Positions 37,960 to 49,100 of a stretch of 64,000 bases of DNA are shown here, one piece after another. The DNA is from Azadirachta indica (taxonomy: Eukaryota > Streptophyta > Magnoliopsida > Sapindales > Meliaceae). A model generated the notes under the pieces. That model made no database searches and was not told the origin of the DNA. It worked only from the letters and a program-made list of their open reading frames with translations. Position 1 is the stretch's first letter. Each line of letters begins with the position of its first letter. The stretch covers positions 16,278,363 through 16,342,362 of the forward strand of contig CM040449.1 of assembly GCA_022749755.1 (NCBI GenBank). The letters are read 5' to 3'. The translations under genes and the position numbers were made by a program.

Positions 37960-38461
37960 AATAATAATAATAATTTAAGATAAAATTCAAAAATTTAAAA
38001 ACAATTTAAGCATCATCTTCTAAAAAAATTAGGGATTTAGTTGTTATTATATTAATACTCATAACAATAAAATTGTTAGTTTATATGCTTTTCAGCTATT
38101 TTAGGATAAAATTGTCATTGCATAAATTTAATTGACGGAGCCCTATTTTAAAGAGTGGTATTTGTTTATCTCTAATTATCAAGAGTATTAGCCTTTGACT
38201 TATTTTTGAGGGGTATATGCCAATATCCCAAAAATTAATATTTGTTTCGAGCACAAACTAAAAATTAATGTTTGTTTTGAATAAAACTTCTTTGCACTTG
38301 GAAATTAGTGTTGACTTTAAATACAAACTCAAAATTGGAGCACAAACTGTTTGCATTTGAAATTAATATGATGTTGAATATAAACTCGAAAACTAATGTG
38401 AGTTTTTAGTCCTTTGTGATTGTATATGAAAAATTGGTTTAAGCAGTTGCTAAAAAGGAAA
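37081..38461. other. Intergenic DNA with a GAT microsatellite
   Basis: AT-rich, with no exon. 38,170-38,400 holds a loose repetition of AAATTAATGTTTG-like words. Confidence 0.5.
37909..37971. repeat. (GAT)n/(AAT)n microsatellite
   Basis: About 17 GAT triplets followed by AAT triplets. Confidence 0.95.
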
Positions 38462-38610
38462 GGGAAATTTACAAAAATAGACACTGTTCACACTCTATTT
38501 TTGAAAATAAACACAATATACTTTTATTTACAAAAATGACCACCTCACAAATTTATGGACAAAAATCCCCATGACCAAACAAAACCTAAGCTTTTTCCAT
38601 CTTTACCAAA
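38462..38610 (+). repeat. Left terminal inverted repeat of the MULE
   Basis: Partner at about 45,897-46,046. The first 45 bp match closely (AATAGACACT, TTCACAC, CTATTTT blocks); later parts are patchy. Confidence 0.85.
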
Positions 38611-39174
38611 TGTAAATGAAACCTAAGCTTTTTAACCCCGAACAAAATTGAAATCATAAAATCTCAATCACTGTGTACGGACGACGGCGACCGACGATGG
38701 ATTTCGAACAGAAAGATCACCATATTGATGAGCTTACTCTTTGAAGCAATCTTTAATGGCGGATTTCGAATGGAAAGGTCAACTAAATCACCGTGTACAG
38801 CAGCGCCTCATTCAGCAACAGATAAGCTAAAATCCAAATGATTTTTTGCGAAATTGAGATGTTTTTGTTTTGATTTGGGTTGGAATGCATTAAAATAACA
38901 ATTTATATTGATGGATAATATGAAATTTTAGAGTTAATTTAGTGATTATTATGGTGTTTGCTATGTTGCTGTAAACCGACAATAGTGTTGAGCACAATCA
39001 GTATGCACATTTAATCACGTTCATAATATTTGTTGTGATCGAAACTATCGCGTGAAGCATAATCAAATCTGTGATTATTATGAGTGATTGAATCTATCAT
39101 TTAATAGTGGATTAGGGATTTGATTTGAGGGGATAGTTTTGAGCATAACCTTCTTTTTTTTCCATTCACAATTT

Positions 39175-39512
39175 GTAGTTTCGATCACATGTAAGCGAGT
39201 CGAACACACACGATTGATTTCAGAATTGAAGCTAGTTTCGATCACATAGTTTTTCTGCTAGTTTCTATCAAATGTATTAGGATGGGCTTTGATAGTTTCG
39301 ATCACATTGGTAATTTGTGGTTTCTGTTACACGATTATTACTTAGTTTCGATCACTCCTGTTAATAGCATACTCTTGATCACGCCTATTAATAACATAGT
39401 TTTGATCACACCTATTAATAACTTAGTTTTGATCACGTTATTTTCTAGTTTCAATTTTAACATATTATTTATAGTTTCGATCACCTATATTATGTAGTTT
39501 CGATCACTTGTA
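39175..39512 (+). repeat. Iterated GTTTCGATCAC motif (about nine copies)
   Basis: GTTTCGATCAC or a one-base variant (GTTTTGATCAC, CTCTTGATCAC) starts near 39,177, 39,233, 39,295, 39,347, 39,375, 39,401, 39,428, 39,474 and 39,498. The middle copies form a 26-27-bp tandem unit with CCTATTAATAAC between motifs. The complement occurs once at about 39,034 and several decayed copies lie inside the right end (45,424-45,600). The position just inside both TIRs suggests subterminal transposase-binding repeats (inference). Confidence 0.75.
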
Positions 39513-39649
39513 ATTATTTGAACGTGATCAAAACATGGTTTTTGATTTTTCCAGAACAAATGCTTTTTAGGCATTTTTTTTTTGTTTGCATTTTTTGATA
39601 AGTTGAGATATATTTTATAAAATGAATTGCTAACATATGTTTCTTGTTT

Positions 39650-40620
39650 TTCCTTTAGTTGAATGTAGATGTGACTATGACTACAGAGTTGAAGATTTCA
39701 AAGGCCGAACATTTTCCTGCTGTTGTTTCCTTGCTTTCATAGTACCAAATGTTGAAAAGGGTGTAGAAGAAACTTACTCCCCCATAGCGGAAGTTGTTTA
39801 GACATACATTTTTAGGTCATATGTTGGACCTAAAAGCAGTCCAATTTTTAGACAACCTTGTACATAACACATTGTTACACGAAGTGGTGACAAAGAGAGA
39901 GGAGAAAGAGATATGGTTTTTGGTTGGTAGCAGTACCATACGTTTTTCACACATTGAGTTCGCGTTGGTGACGGGCTTGACTTTTGGCCTATATCTAAGT
40001 GATACAGGGAGAACATTAAGGTTGAGGGATACATACTTTGGTGGGATGACGAGTATGTAGCTTAAGGATTTGGAGAAAACATTTAAGGCAATTAACTTCA
40101 GGTTGATATATGACTTAGATTCAATAAAGTTGTCAATGTACATTTTGATGGAACTTTTTTTACTTGGCTGCCAGTAGCGGTATCACACAGACATATGGAT
40201 ACTCTAGACGATTGATAACTTTGAGCAGTTCAACAAATTTTTCTGGGGGTCAGTTGTATAGACATATACCTATCATTCTTTCAGTAGGGTGATGGCTAGA
40301 CAATTACTGACTTTTAAGGTCAAACATGCTCAAAAGCAGGAAAAAGGGATGAGACACGTTAACCGGTAGATTTCCTTACGCGTTTTAGGTATTTTAATTG
40401 CATTTTAATATTGAATTTTATTATTATCTATTTTTTTTGGTGGCCTATATAATATTATTAACAAAAAATATCTTGAAATTCATGTAGATCTAGATGTATG
40501 AAGGTATATCTATAGTAAGATCAGAGTTAGGGGCACACACCAACTTTTAAGTTTCTTGTATTTTAAGGTGGGTTTTGAAGAGGAGGAATGTCCGTGACGA
40601 GGATCTGTTGCCGATTTTCA
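39650..40620 (+). pseudogene. DUF1985 domain relic (N-terminal part of MULE Ulp1-like gene)
   Basis: From about 39,796 the frame gives the DUF1985 pattern: FRHTFLGHMLDL..., LLHEVV, EIWFLVG, FSHIEFALVTGLTFG, then RDTYFGGM. After a TAG at 40,058 the family pattern continues with LKDLEKTFKAIN and a degraded LxxFLLG block up to about 40,330. A further block follows at 40,490-40,620. Stops and small frameshifts throughout. DUF1985 is known mostly from transposon-carried Ulp1-like proteins in plants; its biochemical role is unknown. Confidence 0.78.
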
Positions 40621-41604
40621 ATAATAGCTAAGCATGATTTAATGCTTAAGACTATTTTTCCTTTGTCATTACATTAGATAACATTAATGTTTTTTAAAAT
40701 AATATGTGTTTGGGTTATGTTGATTAGCCTCTCACTGTGATTCGTACAATATTGTCCAGTTCGACTGAGCAAACATAATCATACACCCAATATTTGCAGG
40801 TAGATGCAGTGTTTGGCTGTGAGTATGCTGGCACTCTTTTCCTAGAGCATATAGAAGGAGATGACCCGATTGTGTCATTATAGTCGCCAAAGACACTAAG
40901 GGTAGCTTCGAACATAGTGTTAGTAATTTATTGTTAATTTTTTTTTTTTTGTGTAAACATCTACTAACATCCATGTATAAGTTCCCTTAGGGAGAGATGC
41001 TTATTGATGAGGATGCCACTTAGGATTCATCATTGCCACTTCTGTCGAGTCCGAAGAAGAAGAGGAACAACGTAAATTATAATAGAATATCAACTGTATT
41101 TTTAATAGTTTTTGTTAAATTATTTTACAACACCCAAGACTCAATTGTCTAACAATGGGAACTTCGATTGCAGCATGCGTATCCTTTCATTGTTTCTGTC
41201 AGGGTTCCACTGTATAAGGGCCCTTCTTATTATTCGGTTGGTCATAGTGCATTTCTCTAGGCCTCTCACCAGATACGCCATGACCCCTAGCATTCAGGCG
41301 TGTCCTAGGTTCATCAAATGGCAAGTTGGATCTTTACTAGGAGATTCGTGCTCTCTGTGTTGATTCCTTGCCTTTACGCAGAGGCATGTGGATATTTTCC
41401 ATTGACAAGAGGAGTTACTGTGTAACAGGATGAGACTTTGACTATTTGATCAAAGAGTTGAGTTAATAGGCTAAATCAAAGGCATCAACAATGCACAGGT
41501 TTGATAAGTTTATTAGTAAGAGGCACAATTTTGTTACATTTACTTGTTTGTCATTCGTGTAAGAGCGTTATCAGTTTATTATTGATGTTATTTGCTTGTT
41601 GATG

Positions 41605-42040
41605 TTGTTGGTTTATTGTAGTTGTTAGGTTGTTGATAGGGTGCCTACGGCCTCAACCTTTGTTATATGGAGTGAATTTATAATTTTTGATTGTTAGCTT
41701 ATTGATGTTGTTAGGTTATTGATAGGGTGTCTGAGTACCCAACCTTTGTTGTATGAGTGAATTTATTTGTTTGAGTTTTGGATTGTTGGGATATTAACGT
41801 TGTCGGGTTGTTGATAAGGTGCTTGAGGCCCCAATCTTTGTTATATAGAATGAATTTATAATATTGAATTGTTAGTTTATTGATGTTGTTGGGTTGTTGA
41901 TAGGATGTTTGAGACCCTATCATTTGTTATATAAAGTGAATTTATTTATTTGGGTTTTGGATTATTGGGATATTGATGTTGTCGAATTGTTGATAGGGTA
42001 CTTGAGGCCACAACCTTTATTATATGATTAGAATTTATGG
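41605..42040 (+). repeat. Minisatellite, five ~90-bp units with dimeric order
   Basis: Units share GTTGTTGATAGGGTG...CAACCTTTGTTATAT...GAATTTAT. They begin near 41,618, 41,707, 41,799, 41,885 and 41,976. Units 1 and 3 continue with a short ATTGTTAG spacer. Units 2 and 4 continue with a longer TTTGGATT(G/A)TTGGGATATT spacer. The real period is therefore a ~180-bp dimer. It sits between the DUF1985 and peptidase parts of the MULE-carried gene. Confidence 0.8.
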
Positions 42041-42599
42041 TCGCTACAATATTTTTTTTTTTTGGGATTATCTAGTATATAGGGGAAACTTTGGTTGGTA
42101 TCTTTTGGATTTTTAGCCAGGCTACTAATTATGTTAACACAATGTAATTGTGTGACAGACGTTCACTGACACCAGTAAGGATAATGTACATATTGTGGAG
42201 ACACCATAGGCACCTCCTAACCCACAAGCACATCCTAACTTGAATGTCAGCCAATACGGTTGGAGGTACAAGAAAAGTCAATCCCTGTATCCCTCGTATA
42301 TGAACCCATTAAAAAATCATAGTGTGTCGAGATTGAGAGGGTGGCCATAGCATGTTCCTAGGTATGAGATAAATCCAATACGGAACGTGTCAGGAGAGTT
42401 ACACGCGGAGTACTTGCAGTGGATGGCTAGCTTTAATGCTTGCATTGAGTCATATACCATTGCAGTTACTGTAGAATGTATCAATGTTCTTGCAAAAGCA
42501 GGATGATGGCTCGAGGACAGCTTGAGTGACTTTCTGATCATGTTTTCAATATGGGGCAGTTCTACATATCTCCAAAAAGTTTTATCTCTTTTTAACTAA

Positions 42600-43350
42600 T
42601 GTATTGCTTTTGTTGTTGCACATGAATGAGTATATGCAGCTGCTTGCACACAGACAGCTGGCATGCGAAACACAGGTGTCACAATGATGGATTGTTGCAC
42701 CCACACATCTCTTTGTAAGTAGCTCTCAAATTTTTATGATATTTGATTATTTGTTCCCATTGTTGTCTTACATAATTGACCCCACTAATTATACTCATTT
42801 GAACACGATGCAGACACCGTTGTAGTTTGCATGGGATAGATATCCTAAGAGCAAGCTTGGGAAGGGTTATTTTTACCCCCAGTTAGATATTGAGTCATAC
42901 GTAGAGGGTAGAAAAAGTACTGTGCATTATACAAGATGGACTATTGACGAGGTATACGTGCCCATTTGCATTAGTTCCCCCTATTAGGTGGCGTTCACCA
43001 TTTTTTTTAGCCAATGCAAGATTATAGTTTACAACTCTAATCTATCTGTATATTCTGACCAGGTGATGGCAGATGTCATGAAGCCGATGTATAAACTGAT
43101 GCCGTTTTTGCTGCTGGATGTAGGTTTTACAACATGAGGACTGAGGTTAAGTTCTTAGAAGACTTGTTTCTATCTTATCCGTCCAATTGATAGGGTTCCT
43201 CATCATGAGGTCCAGCGATTGCGGTGTCTTCACTTATATGTATATATGCTATTTAGGGTTAGATAAACCTCTCAATTTTAAGGCAGTAGACGGACTATAT
43301 TTTAGGAGGAGAATGACCGTAGAGTTATAGAGAGTCAGTTGATATAGATC
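42600..43350 (+). pseudogene. Ulp1-type (C48) SUMO-peptidase relic carried by the MULE
   Basis: Conserved pieces of the C-terminal peptidase: MKPMYKLMPFLLLDVGF at about 43,078-43,130, then after a frameshift SDCGVFTYMYICYLGL at about 43,212-43,260. The latter contains the catalytic cysteine motif (D-C-G). KAVDGLYFRRRM and a TAG follow at about 43,330. The catalytic histidine/tryptophan region is not clearly readable. Known Ulp1 enzymes process SUMO precursors and remove SUMO in the nucleus; this copy is broken by stops and shifts. Gene order DUF1985-C48 matches Kaonashi cargo. Confidence 0.75.
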
Positions 43351-43689
43351 GATAGTTGCTTGCACACTAACTTATTGTTCGTATATGAATATCATTTTAG
43401 GCATATAATTTTCATATCATATGTTTTTTGATTGTGTTATCATTTCACCTTTATACTAATAAAATCAATAACATTTGTGCCGTTAAGAGGTAATTAATGG
43501 AATGAAGGTTTAATCATTAATTTATTTATGAAGTAAATATTTAAGACTAAGTAATACATTAATCGATGTTAACTAATTAATTATCATTACTTTACAGAAT
43601 TAATCAATTAATACATTCATTTATTTAAGCAAATCAAAACTAGATTCTTAATTGGCCCAATGACTTCCCAAAGTTGAAAGAAGCACCAC

Positions 43690-45150
43690 TCCCACTAAAC
43701 GTCATTTTCAGAATCAACAATACTAAATGCTATGGGATAAATTTTGTTGTTTCCATCCAAAGTAGCAACAACAAATAATGTCTGATGGTATGTACACTTC
43801 AAGAACGTTCCATAAACAGTAATAACTAGTCGTATTATGGTGCGAAACCCCCGAATACATTGATCAAACACTATAAAGAAATATAAGAAGTTGTCATCGA
43901 CATTTTTTTCAATAGCAATAATCGTCCCTAAATCTTTTTTGGTCAACATATGATAGTACGACGATAGTCCCTTGAATTACTCTGCAGGGTCTCCAAACAC
44001 AAGCTTCAATGCATGTTTCTTACTCCGACATGACTTCATGTATGATAGCTAAATTCCATAATCAATATGTACGTCGTCACAAATATTATAGGGAGTGTAA
44101 CTTCGACTATAATTTTTGAACTTATCTTTGATTAATTCTCCAATTAAGCGTGTGCTTGCTCAGTGATGTCCATCTTGTAACTCTTTATTCTAACAAGTAT
44201 GCATCGAGCTTACGCGAGTAACTCAAAAAATATGTATCGCTGTTGTTCTTCATGGCAGAAGTTTGCCATTGATAGCCCTGAATGATACACTTGGCTTCAA
44301 ACTGATCTATGGTTAATTTGTAAACCTTGAACTCAAAATGGTTTTTCAATGCAATGAAACCCAACTTGTCTAGAAGAGCTCCCTTTGTGTCGAATATCTA
44401 CCTAACACACACATCTTCTGATCTAGTACTTGACAATACATTACTCTGCAAGGTTATCAATAGTGGAATTGAAGGTAACCACTAATATATTGATTTTCTG
44501 ATGATGGACATGCCGTTAAACAACTCCGTTGAGCTGGACTGTGAAAACCACTTTTTAAAGGGATTTCAGTTTTTTCGTCAACAACATTTCTTCTATCTTC
44601 ACAATGCAGAGGAATGTCAGCGACACCAACGTCTGCTTCACTAACATAATTTTCATTTTGATGATAATCACTTTGAGATGCGTAGTTATTTCGAGGAGGA
44701 AAATCACCTTCTTTAATAACAGTCATATCGTTAGAAAAGACTGAGGCTCGGTGTGGAGGTATCGGAGGGACTAGTGGGCCTTCACTTTGTTAGGAATAAT
44801 GATCTCAAAACCCCTAACCTATGTACTTAAATCGACTGTTGCATTGGAATTGACTTGTCATTATAGGAAGCACATCATTTACTTGATTGCTTCCACTAGA
44901 TGACATGAACTGAGTTGGCATTGCCGAAATTCCAGAAAAGAAATTATGATCAGAAAAGTTGGTCCTTATTTGTTTTGCATTGCCCATATGATCCAAGGTA
45001 ATGTATAGTCGACAATAGCCCATTTTGCTCACCATATAAGAATTGTTTGTAGCCTTGAACGCTCTGAAGTCCAGTTCAATTATAATATTTGCTACCATAT
45101 AGCCCGCCCTTGATTGTGTACACATTGAATACATGGTTTTTGTCTTTATG
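43690..45150 (-). pseudogene. MULE mudrA-type transposase relic, C-terminally truncated
   Basis: The - strand reading starts near 45,134 with a mudrA-like N-terminus. Next come a serine/glutamine-rich linker (44,726-44,457), the zinc/DNA-binding MuDR region (~44,400-44,150) and the start of the DDE core at 43,949-43,695. The core carries DGTFLK-equivalent text (here VYGTFLKCTYH, the first catalytic D replaced by Y) and ATLDGNNKIYPIAFSIVDSEN. The rest of the core and the SWIM finger are missing. Two stops and a few shifts upstream. Not functional. Confidence 0.82.
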
Positions 45151-45419
45151 ATAAATTTAGAAGGATAAATTAATCATATGTTATCTCTTGATTCATAGGA
45201 AATCCCTTTTGCATTTCGCCAATATATACTTCACCGTTATTCGACACCATTCACAATAACTATCATTAATGGTTCAGTAATGCTTGCACTAGAACAAACA
45301 TATAATTTATGTTAGCATAAATGAGAATAAAAATTTTGTGGGAAAATATTGATCATGCATAAAGCCATTTAAAGAAAGATTTGCCAGAGTAAAAACAACA
45401 AAGAAAATAAAAAGAAATT

Positions 45420-46046
45420 TAGTTGTTTCGATTAAGGGCAAAATTTGTGCTTTTGATCAAAACTACGGATTTTCATGTATGAGCAATTTTTGATCATGTT
45501 CGAAACTACGTACTTTAGATCATGGTCAAAAATTTACTTATGAGCGAAATGACTTACTTTCGATCACAAGTGAAAAATTTTACTTGTGATTGAAAGTATT
45601 GCGTAAATCGTCTTCAACCTTGCAATACTACCAAACATACTCTAACATTCGATACACACCTCATTTAACAATTTCTATTATTTATTATCTAATTACGTAC
45701 AAACTCCACACAATCACAAACATTTAAATACTCATCGGTTTGAATCCCTTTGCTCACTTGTGATTTTCTTTTTAAATTATAATGGAGTTTAATTTTTGGG
45801 AAAAAAAGTAAGAAAATAAGTTGAATAGATTTTTGTTTAAAAAGATGGAAGAAGAAACAAGAAAATCAAGAAGACGGCTAGGGGAAGAGATGGAAGAAAA
45901 TATAGAAGAAGAAATTGTTAAGTTATTTTGGTCATGGGGCAAAATGATCCTAAAAAAAATTCAATTGGTTATTTTTGTAAATAAAAATATACGGTAGTTA
46001 TTTCTGAAAATAGGGTGTGAATAGTGTCTATTTTCATAAATTTCCC
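45420..46046 (-). repeat. Right subterminal motif cluster and right TIR of the MULE
   Basis: 45,424-45,600 holds decayed inverted GTGATCGAAA / TTTGATCA words matching the left array. The TIR proper is about 45,897-46,046, ending TAAATTTCCC. Confidence 0.75.
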
Positions 46047-46163
46047 TGAAGGAAATTTTGCCCCTGTTAATTTGCAAGAGAACAAGAGTAGTTTTCAATC
46101 TCTTTGATTAATAACTACAAGGAACTGAGACTGAGAGGTGAGAGCAGGTGCGGAATGAGATAG
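46047..46163 (+). promoter_or_regulatory. Short leader between the MULE end and the SET start codon
   Basis: Only 117 bp separate the right MULE TIR from the ATG. The segment has GAGAACAAGAG and GAACTGAGACTGAGAGGTGA words and looks like a 5' UTR. Any core promoter must lie in it or in the MULE end. Inferred from position; no clear TATA box. Confidence 0.4.
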
Positions 46164-49100
46164 ATGGAGATGGAAATGCGGGCAAATGAAGAAATAAAAC
46201 AAGGCGAAGACCTAACCCCGCCTCTCTTCCCTCTCACTTTCTCTCTTCACGACTCTTTACTCGACTCTCACTGTTCTTCTTGCTTCTCTCCTCTTCCTTC
46301 CTCTCAACTTCATCCCATCATTTCCGTCCTTTTCTGCTCCCCTCACTGCTCCTCCCTTCCCTACTCTCCCTCCGAACTCCGCCTCCTCCGCTCCGCCACA
46401 CACACCCTCCGACCTCCGCGCCGCCCTCCGCCTCCTCTCCCTTCTCCAATCCCCTCTCCCAGTGCTTCCCCCCCTTCGTCTCTTCGGCTTGCTAACCAAC
46501 CGCGATAAGTTAACGTCTTCACCCGATTCGGATGTTGCGTCGAAAATTAGGGAGGGAGCGGAGGAAATGGCGAGGGCGAGAGGGAATTTATCCAACGACG
46601 TCGTTTGGGAGGAGGCTGCTTTGTGTTTGGTTATCACGAATGCCGTTGAGGTGCAGGATAAGAGCGGGTGTATTTTAGGGATTGCCGTTTACGAAAAGGA
46701 TTTCTCTTGGATTAATCATAGTTGTTCTCCGAACGCTTGTTACCGGTTTTTGGTTTCGGACACCAACACGGCGTCGTTTGGGGGCGAGCCGAAGATGCGG
46801 ATTGCTCCGCACGTCAGCAACGCCGTTGAAAGTACTAAGGTACGCTCACAGTAATAGATTACTAAGATTTATCAACTTTGTTTTTTGTTTTATGAATCCA
46901 GAGTTGAGGGATTGGTGCTGAATGCAGGAAGAGAATGATGTTTGTAGAGACGGTAAATTCGCACAAGGTTGTCATTTTATTGAAAATTTTTTAATATATT
47001 TGAAGATTTTTTATTTTTAAAATGTTTTTTGATTTCTGAATTATTTTCTTTACTTGGGTTGTTGAAGGAAGTGAGAGATATGGACCCAGAATCATTGTAA
47101 GGAGTATTAAACCGATTAAGAAACACCAGGATGTAACTGTGGCTTACACTGACTTGTTGCAACCTAAGGTACATTCCATACCAATTAAGTATTTTATTCT
47201 ATAGCAGGTTGATAATTTTCTGTTATTGTCTATATGATGACTCATTGACGGAATCAATCAATTGAATCTGTGAGATAAATAATGTACTTACATGGTTTTT
47301 CTAGTGAACCGTGATATCTGTGTGCTTTATAGCTACGGAACTTTTATTAGATTTATTTTGTTGATTAAAGTAATTAAAAACTGGCAGTTCAGTTAGTGGT
47401 TTTTATGAAGAATTATTTGTTTGGATTAATCCTTTTTTTCCAAAGGTTTCATAATTGGACATTGAACCCATTTCATATGATGTGAGTTGCCTGTGTGTAT
47501 TGGGTGCTGCAAATTTGGATTCAATTGTCAACTGCTCCTACTACAGATTTAAACCATAGCACATGAATGTGGTTAAGTTTTGTTTGATAGTTTTTTAGCC
47601 TTTATGTGCTTATGCTTCTAAATGACATTGTAGAAACCTGTCTCTGAAGAGGAAAACTTACAAACTTTCTTTTCTGGTAATGCATCCAAATAAATTATCA
47701 TGACTAATCTGGCTAACCAAGGCCATCAGAGAAATAAATAAATGAATAGAGGAGCAAGAAAGGCCACTAACTTGGTGGTGCAAAGATTGCCTGTAAAAGG
47801 AAGGGTGAATCTGGTGGGTTGTTACACTTTTTTGTTATAGATCAAGAGAATGACTATGCTATATTCCCTTTGGATTCTATTGTTACTAACTAAACATATG
47901 TTTGATTTCATATCCTGAATTATCAGTTGCCTTAGTGTCAGCATATGTATGTTTCCTCCTTATGTTAGAATGTTACCAGTTTTGAACATTGAATGATAAT
48001 TTGTTGGGTTGTTCTCATTATGTTTGCTAAAAGCTTCTTTTCCCCAAATTTTTATTTTTCTTGAACCAATTTTTTGTTTTAGGCAATGAGACGATCAGAG
48101 TTGTGGTCAAAGTATCAATTCTTTTGTCGCTGTGAGCGATGCACTGCATCACCCCCAACTTATGTAGACCTCACTTTAGAGGTAAAAGCTTGCAACCTAT
48201 CAATGTGAATATGTTGTTATGTTACTATGATCATTGTAGATTGATTAATCTATTGTGTGATCACTTTTTTCTTCTGTTTGCTCCCTTCTTTCACCATCTC
48301 TGACCTTATGTTGTTGGTGAGAATATGTCAGTAATTTTTTTTATTATTATAGTTTTCTATGAAACATTCTTTTAAGATAATTGTAGATTGATTCATCTGT
48401 ACTATTTAACTACATTTTTTTCTCTGTTTGCTCCCTTATTTAACCATCATGTTACCAAATAGGCCAAGAAAATAGAAAAATAAGATAAAAAATTGATACC
48501 AAATAAAATGTACAGAAAGGAAGAAATCTTGCATAGAATGATAATTTTATTAGCAGAAGTTGGCACCCAAGATTTTTCAGAAGTTTTTCTAGATGGAAAA
48601 ATCTTGCACAGCTTAAAAACGAAAAAAATGCCTCCATTACATATAGGAGGAGTGTTCACCAAACATAAAATTCAAAATAGCAAAATAAAAAAGAAGAGAA
48701 TAATTGGTGGACAAGCCCCACCACATGACCGAAAAAGAATTAAGACTTTATCCTATCAAGAAAAAACATGCAGATATTTGGCTGACACTAAGAGATAAAT
48801 GAGTCCTTGATATAGCTGGCAATTATATCACCTAAATGTCAAAAAAACAAAGAGAAGTTCCTTGGTTTGGGAAGGCAAAGGACTCTCTAATGACGAAACA
48901 AAAAGACAGTTAAGTTGGTTCTGTCAAAAAGCAAAGAGTCCATGGCTACTGCCTTCAAGACAGATCCCAACTCTGATCCCTGTGGTGGGCTAATGGCTCA
49001 GAATCCTTTTGACATTTAGGAGAAATCATTGACTCCAGCTATATCAAGGACTTGTTTTAGCTCTTAGTGTCAGCAGATTATTTGCCTGTTTGTATTGATA

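Larger units (their letters stand above)
38462..46046. mobile_element. Kaonashi-like MULE carrying a Ulp1/DUF1985 relic
   Basis: The ends are inverted repeats of about 150 bp: GGGAAATTTACAAAAATAGA at 38,462 and its near-complement ending at 46,046, still alignable through a CCCCATGACCAAA block. Flanks AAAAGGAAA (38,453-38,461) and TGAAGGAAA (46,047-46,055) agree at 7 of 9 bases, the target-duplication size of Mutator elements. Inside, a + strand DUF1985/Ulp1 peptidase relic (39.7-43.35 kb) converges with a - strand mudrA-type transposase relic (43.69-45.15 kb). MULEs that carry Ulp1-like genes are known in Arabidopsis as Kaonashi elements. The assignment to that group is by content. Confidence 0.85.

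Noticed and set aside
39817..40143. 108-codon - strand open frame
   Set aside because: Antisense to the DUF1985 relic, whose sense reading matches a known domain pattern.
41605..42040. Regularly spaced repeats resembling a CRISPR array
   Set aside because: Units are ~90 bp, imperfect, with similar spacers in a eukaryotic transposon. This is a minisatellite.
46257..46637. 126-codon - strand open frame, arginine-rich
   Set aside because: Antisense shadow of the C-rich first exon of the SET gene.
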